Assembly: GCA_016801885.1 (NCBI GenBank)
Contig: JAFBJY010000299.1
Coordinates: 62,001 to 126,000 of the forward strand
Origin: Toxotes chatareus
Taxonomy: Eukaryota > Chordata > Actinopteri > Toxotidae
Direction of reading: 5' to 3'
Length of the DNA stretch: 64,000 nt
Shown: in pieces, positions 9,817 through 21,220 of the stretch
Layout of the letters: the number at the start of each line of letters is the position of its first letter
How positions within the stretch are numbered: the stretch's first letter is position 1
Notes under the pieces: generated by a model
The model's database searches: none
Seen by the model: the letters and a program-made list of their open reading frames with translations, nothing else
What the model was told of the DNA's origin: nothing
Position numbers and translations under genes: made by a program

Positions 9817-12206
9817 GTCAGACTCCATTGTTTACTTGTGTGCTGAGATGAATATGATGTGAAAGTTGTGCTGACAGTAAAGTGCAGACATCACACTGAT
9901 ATTATACTGATCCACACTGAGGATCTTCATGGTAAAGTCTGTTTTCTTCTTCTGTGGTTTAGTCCACTGACTGTGGCAGAGCAATGTTGAGCTACAGATT
10001 TCAAAGCTTCATTTAACAAGAAAAAAGCTTCACTCTTTAAATCACATCCAAGTTTTTTCCACACGCACATCAACAAATATATATTCAGTATTTTCTTCTT
10101 CCAACACGACTAGAAAGTGATGAGACTAAAGTCAAAGTGACTCAGAAACAGCTCTGGAAAAATTGAGAGACCACTGCAAATTCTTCTGAAATCAATATCT
10201 CTACAGGTATGACAGCCATTCCATTCCTGTGTATGTTGAATTCAACACAAGCACACCTCAGTCTACTTAATGAGGTACTGATTAGGTGATCACCTGAACC
10301 AAATCCTATTTAATGAGGAAAAGTATAAAACCACTGCTGTGGTCATCACTATGCTCTTGCAATAGGACTGGATGGATGGCACAAACAGTGCTGGTAGTAC
10401 CTCAAAAGTAATAGCAATCAATAAAATAACTATTGACCATGGCAAAACAGTTGAAAAGAAAAGTTTTGTTTGAGGAAAAGAGAGAAAAAGAGGAAAATTC
10501 TGGCTTTACTGGCAGAGGGATACAGTGAGCGTCAGGTTGCTTCCATCCTTTAAATTTCTAAGTTGACTGTTCATAAGGACAAGGTCAAGCAGCAGACACT
10601 GGGGACAACAGAGCTACAGGCTGGCAGAGGGTGAAACGACTCTCCACTGACCAGGATGACCGTCAACTCATTCCAATGTCACTCAGCAACCGTGGGATGA
10701 CATCAAGTAACCTACAAAAAGAATGGCAAATGGCAGCTGGGGTGAAGTGCACGGTGAGAACGGCTCGAAACAAGCTTCTAGGGGCAGAGCTCAAGTCGTG
10801 TAAAAAGCTAGAAATAAGCCCTTCATCAATGAGAAGCAAAGAAGAGCCAGGCTGAGGTTTGCAAAAGACCATAAGGATTGGACCATAGAGGACTGGAGTA
10901 AGGTCACCCTCGCTGATGAGTCCAATTTTCAGCTTTGCCCAACACCTGGTCATCTAATAGTTAGGCGGAGACCTGGAGGCCTACAAGCCACAGTGTCTCA
11001 CACCCACTGTGAAATTTGGTGGAGGATGGGTGATGTGCTTCAGCAAGGCTGTAATCGGGCAGATTAGTCTTTACGAAGGGCCATGAATCAAGCTACGTAC
11101 AAGGTTATCTTGGAAGAAAACTTGCTTCCTTCTGCTCTGACAATGTTCCCCAACTCTGAGGATTGTATTTTCCAGCTGGACAATGCTCCATGCCACACAG
11201 CTTGGTCAATCAAGGTGTGGATGAAGGACCAGCCCAATCTCAGACCTGAACCCAATTGAAAACCTCTGGAATGTGATCAAGAGGAGGATGGATGGTCACA
11301 AGCCATCAAATATACCTGAGCTGCTTGGATGTTTGCATCAGGAGCGGCATAAAGTCACACAACAGCAACATGAAAGACTGGTGGAGAGCATGGCAAGATG
11401 CTTGAAAGATGTGATGGAAAATCAGGATTATTCCACCAAATATTGATTGATTTCTGAACTCTTCCTAACTTAAAACATTAGTATTGTGTTGTTTAAAATG
11501 AATATGAACTTGTTTTCTTTGCATTATGTGAGGTTTGAGAACACTGCATCTTTTTGTTATTTTGACCATTTGTCATTTTCTGCAAATAAATGCTCTAAAT
11601 GATCATATTTTTATTTGGAATTTGGGAGAAATGTTGTCAGTAGTTTATAGAATAAAACAAAAATGTTCTTTTTACTCAAACACATACCTATAAATAGTAA
11701 CAACGGAGAAACTGATCATTTTGCAGTGGTTTCTTCATTATTTCCAGAGCTGACTCAGCATGTTTGTTAAATGTCGTCACCGTTACATGAAGTGAAAATC
11801 TTTTCCATTTTGTCTCAATCATTTGTTGCCTTTCCTCCAAACTTCAGCCTGACATGTTTGTTCTCTGTCAAAACTTTCGGATCTTTAGTAGAATCTGAAA
11901 CAAATGTCAACAACATGAGTTTGTATAGATGGAGCCACTGGTGGAGCTGGAAGAGTTTAAGAGCTGAAGTCACTATGTCTTTATTGAAGCAGCAGCATGT
12001 TGTCATTCATATTAATGAGAGCTGTGTTTGACTTTTAGTATCTGACTGTTTTTAAGCTGCATCCTGTTGGTTCAGGTGTTTGGAGTTTCCATTTTCCAAA
12101 CTTGTACATTCTCAACCTTCTTCAGCTCTGAACAGATGATGAAACACTCAACGCTTTCAAGCAGGAACTTTGTCTCCTAAACTCACATCTTTTATTCTTT
12201 ATTCAG
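9817..12206 (+). other. T-type intron 3 (Tc1-bearing)
   Basis: Tc1-bearing intron with the full left flank (gatccacactgagg present) but the shortened right Tc1 junction. The equivalent intron in the next higher-order unit (after exon 8) is S-type, so the two units are not perfect copies. No gene outside the Tc1. Confidence 0.7.
10149..11752 (+). mobile_element. Tc1/mariner transposon copy 3, inactive
   Basis: Left border gaaacagctctgg (TA lost) and right border gctgactcagcatg, as in copies 2 and 4. The transposase is in pieces: KRLSTDQDDRQLIPMSLS runs into MTSSNLQKEWQMAAGVKC, then frameshifts follow. It carries the shared deletions after GGxVM and of the HHQIKSLSW segment. The catalytic triad is not in one frame. 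Confidence 0.9.
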
Positions 12207-12379
12207 GTTGAGGGGCTGCAGTTTGTCAGAGATCAGCTGTGCTTCTCTGGCCTCAGCTCTGAAGTCCAACCCCTCCATCTGAGAGACCTGGACCTGAGTG
12301 AAAACAACCTGCAGGATTCAGGAGTGAAGCATCTGTGTGGTTTTCTGCAGAGTCCAGACTGTGGACTGGAGACTCTGAG
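12207..12379 (+). pseudogene. LRR exon 6 of the array, frameshifted (173 bp)
   Basis: Acceptor attcag, donor GTCAGA. It starts [20 protein letters not shown] and has the same one-C loss as exon 5 (aacccctccatctgag), giving an immediate TGA. It also shares gagagacctgg and a KHLCG/NHLCG variant with exon 2, which suggests mosaic ancestry by unequal exchange. It opens the second 6.70-kb unit. Confidence 0.8.
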
Positions 12380-13807
12380 GTCAGACTCCATTGTTTACTT
12401 GTGTGCTGAGATGAATATGATGTGAAAGTTGTGCTTTATTCAGTATTTATTAGGTCAAATCTCCTTCAGAATTTCTAACATTCAAAGTGTGAAATGGTTG
12501 AAAGGAAGTTGTGAAAGTGCTGACTCTGATTTTCAAAGTGATTTTAAAGCTTTGAAAATGATTTGAATTCTGACTCTTACAGTCCACATTGACAGTGTCA
12601 GCAGTTTGACTGAGTTGAGCTTGTGTTATTCACAAAGTCTCATTGAGATCAGGATGTTTGACAAGAACTGATCTGTACAACACGTGTGAGCAGGTCTGAA
12701 GGCACAAGTGTTCATAGCTGCTCCCAATGGCCTCACTCACAGGCACAGTGAAAAGCCTGCTGTCACAGAGAGGACACGTCACCATGGTTTAAATACGGAG
12801 AGGACATTTTCACACAGTGTCTCCTGAAGACATTCATAGAGCTACACTCAGCTGCTGAGCTGAACAGGGACACAAATATTTGTGGAAGCAATGAAAACAG
12901 AGCAGAGAGAGAGTTCAAACCCTGGCTCCTTTCTCAGCTCCACACAGCCGACCAATCACTGAGCCCACTGGGTGTCAACGTCCCACTGTGTCTTTGTCAC
13001 AGGGACACAAACTGTGGGATGCTGACACCCACCAGGAAGGTGGGGCCAGGAATCCCAGAATGCAATGCTGGAACAGCAGATTCAAATGTGTGAGCAGAGA
13101 GTGTTGGATGAAGCTGAACTTGCTTTGGACCAAAGACACATGACTGGAATGTGATGAAATGTCTCATTCAACACACTGCACATGTGCTGAATGTCTGCAG
13201 CTTCTCAAACTCTCAACACAAACTTCAGTCACACTCAAAACATCAAAGGCTCAAACTATTATTTCACACAATATGAAAGATTTCATTTGAAACCTTAGTG
13301 AACACTTTGAAAACTTTCTTCCAAACTGTTAAACCTGAGTGTGAATGTGGGACTTTTGAAGGAGATTTGAGCTCAGAGATTTGATGCTGATCCACACTGA
13401 GCATCTTGTTCAGCTTCATATTTCAAACTCATTGAATGAAGATTCCAAATCCAACACTTGCTAATTGACTCTTTACTTTGGAACAATTTCATCTTCACCT
13501 TCAGTTGACTTTTATATTTCTTCACATACAAAGCAAATATTCCACATTAAGACAGAAAGAAATGTTTCTTCACTCTTTGCTTTATGATCTGTGATGTTTA
13601 TAGTGACTGAAGTTAATGAGAGCTGTGTTTGACTTTTAGTATCTGACTGTTTTTAAGCTGCATCCTGTTGGTTCAGGTGTTTGGAGTTTCCATTTTCCAA
13701 ACTTGTACATTCTCAACCTTCTTCAGCTCTGAACAGATGATGAAACACTCAACGCTTTCAAGCAGGAACTTTGTCTCCTAAACTCACATCTTTTATTCTT
13801 TATTCAG
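12380..13807 (+). other. S-type intron, copy 2
   Basis: Nearly identical to the intron at 5678-7106, with scattered one-base indels. The 139-residue ORF seen in copy 3 is broken here. No gene recognised. Confidence 0.7.
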
Positions 13808-13981
13808 GTTGAGTTACTGCAGGTTGTCAGAGATCAGCTGTGCTTCTCTGGCCTCAGCTGTGAAGTCCAACCCCTCCCATCTGAGATACCTGGACCTGAG
13901 TAACAACAAGCTGCAGGATTCAGGAGTGAAGGATCTGTGTGGTTTTCTGCAGAGTCCAGACTGTGGACTGGAGACTCTGAG
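13808..13981 (+). CDS. LRR exon 7 of the array (intact, 174 bp)
   Basis: Open throughout with the standard phase. It starts [20 protein letters not shown] and contains [18 protein letters not shown] and [16 protein letters not shown]. It is the partner of exon 4 (+6701 bp), differing by RH to RY and by CV to CG. Acceptor ttattcag, donor GTCAGA. Confidence 0.85.
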
Positions 13982-16347
13982 GTCAGACTCCATTGTTTAC
14001 TTGTGTGCTGAGATGAATATGATGTGAAAGTTGTGCTGACAGTAAAGTGCAGACATCACACTCATATTATACTTCATGGTAAAGTCTGTTTTCTTCTTCT
14101 GTGGTTTAGTCCACTGACTGTGGCAGAGCAATGTTGAGCTACAGATTTCAAAGCTTCATTTAACAAGAAAAAAGCTTCACTCTTTAAATCACATCCAAGT
14201 TTTTTCCACACGCACATCAACAAATATATATTCAGTATTTTCTTCTTCCAACACGACTAGAAAGTGATGAGACTAAAGTCAAAGTGACTCAGAAACAGCT
14301 CTGGAAAAATTGAGAGACCACTGCAAATTCTTCTGAAATCAATATCTCTACAGGTATGACAGCCATTCCATTCCTGTGTATGTTGAATTCCAACACAAGC
14401 ACACCTCAGTCTACTTAATGAGGTACTGATTAGGTGATCACCTGAACCAAATCCTATTTAATGAGGAAAAGTATAAAACCACTGCTGTGGTCATCACTAT
14501 GCTCTTGCAATAGGACTGGATGGATGGCACAAACAGTGCTGGTAGTACCTCAAAAGTAATAGCAATCAATAAAATAACTATTGACCATGGCAAAACAGTT
14601 GAAAAGAAAAGTTTTGTTTGAGGAAAAGAGAAAAAAGAGGAAAATTCTGGCTTTACTGGCAGAGGGATACAGTGAGCGTCAGGTTGCTTCCATCCTTTAA
14701 ATTTCTAAGTTGACTGTTCATAAGGACAAGGTCAAGCAGCAGACACTGGGGACAACAAAGCTACAGGCTGGCAGAGGCTTGCCAAACGACTCTCCACTGA
14801 CCAGGATGACCGTCAACTCATTCCAATGTCACTCAGCAATCGTAGGATGACATCAAGTAACCTACAAAAAGAATGGCAAATGGCAGCTGGGGTGAAGTGC
14901 ACGGTGAGAACGGCTCGAAACAAGCTTCTAGGGGCAGAGCTCAAGTCGTAAAGCTAGAAATAAGCCCTTCATCAATGAGAAGCAAAGAAGAGCCAGGCTG
15001 AGGTTTGCAAAAGACCATAAGGATTTGACCATAGAGGACTGGAGTAAGGTCACCCTCGCTGATGAGTCCAATTTTCAGCTTTGCCCAATACCTGGTCATC
15101 TAATGGTTAGACGGAGACCTGGAGAGGCCTACAAGCCACAGTGTCTCACACCCACTGTGAAATTTGGTGGAGGATGGGTGATGTGCTTCAGCAAGGCTAT
15201 AATCGGGCAGATTCGTCTTTGCAAAGGACGCATGAATCAAGCTACGTACAAGGTTATCTTGGAAGAAAACTGGCTTCCTTCTGCTCTGACAATGTTCCCC
15301 AACTCTGAGGATTGTATTTTCCAGCTGGACAATGCTCCATGCCACACAGCTTGGTCAATCAAGGTGTGGATGAAGGACCAGCCCAATCTCCAGACCTGAA
15401 CCCAACTGAAAACCTCTGGAATGTGATCAAGAGGAGGATGGATGGTCACAAGCCATCAAATATACCTGAGCTGCTTGAATGTTTGCATCAGGAGCGGCAT
15501 AAAGTCACACAACAGCAACGTGAAAGACTGGTGGAGAGCATGGCAAGATGCTTGAAAGATGTGATTGAAAATCGGGATTATTCCACCAAATATTGATTTC
15601 TGAACTCTTCCTAATTTAAAACATTAGTATTGTGTTGTTTAAAATGAATATGAACTTGTTTTCTTTGCATTATGTGAGGTTTGAGAACACTGCATCTTTT
15701 TGTTATTTTGACCATTTGTCATTTTCTGCAAATAAATGCTCTAAATGATCATATTTTATTTGGAATTTGGGAGAAATGTTGTCAGTAGTTTATAGAATAA
15801 AACAAAATGTGCTTTTTACTCAAACACATACCTATAAATAGTAACAACGGAGAAACTGATCATTTTGCAGTGGTCTCTTCATTTTTCCAGAGCTGACTCA
15901 GCATGTTTGTTAAATGTCGTCACCGTTACATGAAGTGAAAATCTTTTCCATTTGTCTCAATCATTTGTTGACTTTCCTCCAAACTTCAGCCTGACATGTT
16001 TGTTCTCTGTCAAAACTTTAGGATCTTTAGTAGAATCTGAAACAAATGTCAACAACATGAGTTTGTATAGATGGAGCCACTGGTGGAGCTGGAAGAGTTT
16101 AAGAGCTGAAGTCACTATGTCTTTATTGAAGCAGCAGCATGTTGTCATTAATATTAATGAGAGCTGTGTTTGACTTTTAGTATCTGACTGTTTTAAGCTG
16201 CATCCTGTTGGTTCAGGTGTTTGGAGTTTCCATTTTCCAAACTTGTACATTCTCAACCTTCTTCAGCTCTGAACAGATGATGAAACACTCAACGCTTTCA
16301 AGCAGGAACTTTGTCTCCTAAACTCACATCTTTTATTCTTTATTCAG
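13982..16347 (+). other. T-type intron 4 (Tc1-bearing)
   Basis: It shares with T intron 2 the left-flank deletion (atattatacttcatgg), as expected if the exon 4-5 and exon 7-8 segments are copies. No gene outside the Tc1. Confidence 0.7.
14296..15895 (+). mobile_element. Tc1/mariner transposon copy 4, best-preserved but inactive
   Basis: Borders as in copies 2 and 3. The longest transposase piece (15025-15399) has the first catalytic Asp in LADESNF and the second in FQLDNAPCHTA in one frame. The third is in SPDLNPTENLW in another frame, after the shared deletion that removes the HHQIKSLSW segment. The GGWVMCFSK junction shows the common three-codon loss. Upstream frames are broken (tcgtaaagctag). 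It is the closest to a coding copy but cannot make a full DDE transposase. Confidence 0.9.
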
Positions 16348-16521
16348 GTTGAGGGGCTGCAGTTTGTCAGAGATCAGCTGTGCTTCTCTGGCCTCAGCTC
16401 TGAAGTCCAACCCCTCCCATCTGAGACACCTGGACCTGAGTTACAACAACCTGCAGGATTCAGGAGTGAAGGATCTGTGTGGTTTTCTGCAGAGTCCAGA
16501 CTGTGGACTGGAGACTCTGAG
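16348..16521 (+). CDS. LRR exon 8 of the array (intact, 174 bp)
   Basis: Open. It starts [20 protein letters not shown] and contains [18 protein letters not shown] and [10 protein letters not shown]. It is nearly identical to exon 9 (YNN against YSN), pointing to very recent duplication of this exon with its downstream S intron. Acceptor ttattcag, donor GTCAGA. Confidence 0.85.
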
Positions 16522-17953
16522 GTCAGACTCCATTGTTTACTTGTGTGCTGAGATGAATATGATGTGAAAGTTGTGCTTTATTCAGTATTTATTAGGTCAA
16601 ATCTCCTTCAGAATTTCTAACATTCAAAGTGTGAAATGGTTGAAAGAAAGTTGTGAAAGTGCTGACTCTGATTTTCAAAGTGATTTTAAAGCTTTGAAAA
16701 TGATTTGGATCGGACTCTTACAGTCCACATTGACAGTGTCAGCAGTTTGACTGAGTTGAGCTTGTGTTATTCACAAAGTCTCATTGAGATCAGGATGTTT
16801 GACAAGAACTGATCTGTACAACACGTGTGAGCAGGTCTGAAGGCACAAGTGTTCATAGCTGCTCCCAATGGCCTCACTCACAGGCACAGTGAAAAGCCTG
16901 CTGTCACAGAGAGGACACGCGTCACCATGGTTTAAATATGGAGGGGACATTTTCACACGGTGTCTCCTGAAGACATTCATAGAGCTACACTCAGCTGCTG
17001 AGCTGAACAGGGACACAAATATTTGTGGAACCAATGAAAACAGAGCAGAGAGAGAAGTTCAAACCCTGGCTCCTTTCTCAGCTCCACACAGCCGACCAAT
17101 CACTGAGCCCACTGGGTGTCAACGTCCCACTGTGTCTTTGTCACAGGGACACAAACTGTGGGACACAGACCCCCCTAAGCTGACACCCACCAGGAATCCC
17201 AGAATGCAATGCTGGAACAGCAGATTCAAATGTGTGAGCAGAGAGTGTTGGATGAAGCTGAACTTGCTTTGGACCAAAGACACATGACTGGAATGTGATG
17301 AAATGTCTCATTCAACACACTGCACATGTGCTGAATGTCTGCAGCTTCTCAAACTCTCAACACAAACTTCAGTCACACTCAAAACATCAAAGGCTCAAAC
17401 TATGATTTCACACAATATGAAAGATTTCATTTGAAACCTTAGTGAACACTTTGAAAACTTTCTTCCAAACTGTTAAACCTGAGTGTGAATGTGGGACTTT
17501 TTGAAGGAGATTTGAGCTCAGAGATTTGATGCTGATCCACACTGAGCATCTTGTTCAGCTTCATATTTCAAACTCATTGAATGAAGATTCAAAATCCAAC
17601 ACTTGCTAATTGACTCTTTACTTTGGAACAATTTCATCTTCACCTTCAGTTGACTTTTATATTTCTTCACATACAAAGCAAATATTCCACATTAAGACAG
17701 AAAGAAATGTTTCTTCACTCTTTGCTTTATGATCTGTGATGTTTATAGTGACTGAAGTTAATGAGGAGCTGTGTTTGACTTTTAGTATCTGACTGTTTTT
17801 AAGCTGCATCCTGTTGGTTCAGGTGTTTGGAGTTTCCATTTTCCAAACTTGTACATTCTCAACCTTCTTCAGCTCTGAACAGATGATGAAACACTCAACG
17901 CTTTCAAGCAGGAACTTTGTCTCCTAAACTCACATCTTTTATTCTTTATTCAG
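16522..17953 (+). other. S-type intron, copy 3, with a 139-codon ORF
   Basis: Same as the two other S introns, but a small variant near 17160-17195 (cacagacccccctaagc) and loss of the ggaaggtggggcc stretch keep an ORF open at 16868-17287. The ORF has no recognisable domain and is broken in the sister introns, so I treat it as chance. Confidence 0.65.
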
Positions 17954-18127
17954 GTTGAGGGGCTGCAGTTTGTCAGAGATCAGCTGTGCTTCTCTGGCCT
18001 CAGCTCTGAAGTCCAACCCCTCCCATCTGAGACACCTGGACCTGAGTTACAGTAACCTGCAGGATTCAGGAGTGAAGGATCTGTGTGGTTTTCTGCAGAG
18101 TCCAGACTGTGGACTGGAGACTCTGAG
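17954..18127 (+). CDS. LRR exon 9 of the array (intact, 174 bp)
   Basis: Open. It starts [20 protein letters not shown] and contains [18 protein letters not shown] and [10 protein letters not shown]. It is the last exon with the GTCAGA donor and is followed by a shortened T intron. LRR module of the NLR C-terminus. Confidence 0.85.
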
Positions 18128-19168
18128 GTCAGACTCCATTGTTTACTTGTGTGCTGAGATGAATATGATGTGAAAGTTGTGCTGACAGTAAAGTGCAGAC
18201 ATCACACTCATATTATACTGATCCACACTGAGGATCTTCATGGTAAAGTCTGTTTTCTTCTTCTGTGGTTTAGTCCACTGACTGTGGCAGACAATGTTGA
18301 GCTACAGATTTCAAAGCTTCATTTAACAAGAAAAAAGCTTCACTCTTTAAATCACATCCAAGTTTTTCCACACTCACATCAACAAATATATATTCAGTAT
18401 TTTCTTCTTCCAACACGACTAGAAAGTGATGAGACTAAAGTCAAAGTGACTCAGATACAGCTCTGGAAAAATTGAGAGACCACTGCAAATTCTTCTGAAA
18501 TCAATATCTCTACAGGTATGACAGCCATTCCATTCCTGTGTATGTTGAATTCAACACAAGCACACCTCAGTCTACTTAATGAGGTACTGATTAGGTGATC
18601 ACCTGAACCAAATCCTATTTAATGAGGAAAGTATAAAACCACTGCTGTGGTCATCACTATGCTCTTGCAATAGGACTGGATGGATGGCACAAACAGTGCT
18701 GGTAGTACCTCAAAAGTAATAGCAATCAATAAAATAACTATTGACCATGGCAAAACAGTTGAAAAGTTTTGTTTGAGGAAAAGAGAGAAAAAAAGAAAAA
18801 ATTCTGGCTTTACTGGCAGAGGGATACAGTGAGCGTCAGGTTGCTTCCATCCTTTAAATTTCTAAGTTGACTGTTCATAAGGACAAGGTCAAGCAGCAGA
18901 CACTGGGGACAACAAAGCTACCGAGCTGAAGTCACTATGTCTTTATTGAAGCAGCAGCATGTTGTCATTAATATTAATGAGAGCTGTGTTTGACTTTTAG
19001 TATCTGACTGTTTTTAAGCTGCATCCTGTTGGTTCAGGTGTTTGGAGTTTCCATTTTCCAAACTTGTACATTCTCAACCTTCTTCAGCTCTGAACAGATG
19101 ATGAAACACTCAACGCTTCCAAGCAGGAACTTTGTCTCCTAAACTCACATCTTTTATTCTTTATTCAG
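18128..19168 (+). other. T-type intron 5, shortened by a deletion inside Tc1
   Basis: About 1.04 kb instead of 2.35 kb. The left flank and the first 464 bp of Tc1 are present. The sequence then jumps at 18921/18922 to the intron segment gagctgaagtcactatgtc, which in the other T introns lies downstream of the Tc1. No gene. Confidence 0.75.
18458..18921 (+). mobile_element. Tc1/mariner transposon copy 5, 3'-truncated
   Basis: It starts at cagctctgg after an intact TA (18456-18457), like copy 1 and unlike copies 2-4. It runs to caacaaagctac and stops abruptly. The transposase catalytic region and the right TIR are gone. Confidence 0.85.
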
Positions 19169-19342
19169 TTTGAGTTGCTGCAGGTTGTCAGAGATCAGCT
19201 GTGCTTCTCTGGCCTCAGCTCTGAAGTCCAACCCCTCCCATCTGAGACACCTGGACCTGTGGATGAACAACCTGCAGGATTCAGGAGTGAAGGATCTGTC
19301 TGATCTTGTGCAGAGTCCAGACTGTGGACTGGAGACTCTGAG
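19169..19342 (+). CDS. LRR exon 10, last LRR exon before the B30.2 exon (174 bp)
   Basis: Acceptor ttattcag, donor GTCAGT (the exon 1 type, not the GTCAGA of exons 2-9). Open. It starts [20 protein letters not shown] and contains [18 protein letters not shown] and [15 protein letters not shown]. Its own donor and a different following intron mark the right edge of the array. Position and phase fit the terminal LRR exon that splices to the B30.2 exon in fish NLR genes. Confidence 0.85.
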
Positions 19343-20358
19343 GTCAGTAGAGGGGTTGGAGTCAGTCCATGCTGCTTTCATCAGTATTGTACTAAACACA
19401 GTTCGTATCAAAGCAAAGATCCAGTGTCTCCTGTAAACCTCCAACCTTCTCAGTGGCTGCTTTCCTCATTGAAGCTGTGAGAGGAGAAGCAGGGACAGGC
19501 CTCAAGATGGGACAGAAAGACAGAGACACAGAGGACAGTCAGCCAATCACAGCAGCCACAAGCTAATTGTGATCTGTTGTTGTGTTCATGTCAACAGGAA
19601 ATAAAGCTGGATCACAGCTGACAGCCTCACAGGATGTGTAGAGACAGTTGTCCTCATTGGTCCAACTGTCCTACCATCACATCTAATCTGAGACTGTTTG
19701 TTGTCTCATTTCAACACTAAAGAACTGATGAGTTTGATCTTTGTCACAGCTCTGAGATCAGTCTGACTGCAGCCTGCAAATCACTGGCTCTGATTTCAGA
19801 GAAGCATCATGACATTTTGTCAGCATGTGGTCTGATACAGAGCAGAACCTCTGCTGAAGTCCAGTGATCACATCTGTATATCTGTCCATCTGTCAGATAC
19901 TTTCAGTGACAGCCTCCATGTTTATTTGTCAGCTGATATTTCAGAAGCAGATCAGATGTTCATCAACACACAGAGACTCTTTCTTTAAATGGAACATGAG
20001 TTGACATGTAACAGCAGTGAATCCATCACTAAACTGTTTGTGCAGTAATGAAGCTTCATGACTCAGCAGTTTATTTCCACTGTGGACTTGAGTGAAGTGT
20101 TCAGAGTAAACAGACTTGATGCTAAAAGTCTCTGCAGGTGTGTGAGCTTCCAGCTCAGTGTCTTCACTCCAATACGTTAACATGAGAGCTGAGAGGAAGC
20201 TGCTACACTACACAGCTGCTCCACTTCTGCTCTGAACAGGACTGAAGTCCCTGCTGCTCTTATACTGGATGTGCTGCATCAGTGACTGACAGCTGATGAA
20301 GTGAGTCTCTGTAAACATTGATTTATCACCTCTGTTGTCTGTCTTCTTCTCTCAACAG
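19343..20358 (+). other. intron between the last LRR exon and the B30.2 exon
   Basis: It begins gtcagtagagg and ends ttctctcaacag. No transposon or ORF that I recognise. This exon order with a roughly 1-kb intron is usual for fish NLR-B30.2 genes. Confidence 0.6.
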
Positions 20359-20770
20359 ATGGAGGCTGGGATCTTTCTAAAGGAGAGAGTGAAGAGGACA
20401 GAGGACAGGCTGTGTGTCCTGATGATCCAGAGAGGTTGAAGCAGCAGCAGCTGTGTACAGAGGCTCTGATTGGTCCATGTTACTGGGAGGTAGAGTGGAG
20501 AGAGAGCTTCATCCAGCAGTGACTGACAGAGGAACCAGAAGAAGTGGAGAAGACTCTCAGTGCTGCAGTCTGAACTGCTCTGAGAACAGCTCCACTGTCA
20601 AGTCCACCATCATCCCTGTGTGTTCCTCTGGATCTGAAAGAGAGAATCATCAGTGTATCTGGACTGCTCTGCTGCTGCTCTGTCCTTCTACACAGTCTCT
20701 GCAGACAAACTGAGACTCCTCCACCCCACCACCTGGACTTTGTCCAGATGCTGAACAAAGTGATAGATCA
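20359..20770 (+). pseudogene. degenerate B30.2 (PRY-SPRY) terminal exon of the NLR gene
   Basis: After an acceptor at 20357-20358 the first frame reads DGGWDLSKGE and CPDDPERLKQ, then GPCYWEVEWRESF, the PRY/SPRY hallmark of a ...DDPERF...CYWEVEW B30.2 domain. A TGA follows at once (cagcagtga). Later hallmarks appear in other frames: LDLKERIISVYLDCSAAALSFYTVSADKLRLLH corresponds in position to the last strands of SPRY (given here as two pieces, VYLDCSAAALSFY and TVSADKLRLLH). The central part is shortened. B30.2 domains in fish NLRs are putative recognition modules; this one would be truncated after about 50 residues. It confirms the NLR assignment and the + strand 3' end of the gene. Confidence 0.7.
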
Positions 20771-21161
20771 GATTAATCAGCTCCATCATGTGGTGTGATG
20801 GAGAATTGCAGCTAATTTCCACATTATTTTTTCTTTCTTAGTGCAGAGCCTGACATGACATATGTTATTATTCACCATATGTCTTATTCTGCTTATTCCA
20901 CTTCTTCTGTACAGATTCCAGCTTCCTGCAGCTTTGAGAAAAAACAGGCAAACTACATCAAAAGTACAGTTTGACAGCCATACATGCATACATGTTTCTA
21001 AACGTTATATATACATTTCACATAAAAACATGGTTGAAACCTGAAATAAGTCACATGACTTCAGATTATATTGAGTTAAATCAGTATATCAATATATCAG
21101 TATTTTATACCTTTTATGGTTTTTGGAAAATCACAGTTTAAGTTTTATACATATTTTTTTA

Positions 21162-21170
<9 letters not shown>

Positions 21171-21219
<49 letters not shown>
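21171..21219. repeat. (TA)n followed by a T run
   Basis: About 15 TA units run directly into 19 consecutive T. Confidence 0.95.
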
Positions 21220-21220
<1 letters not shown>

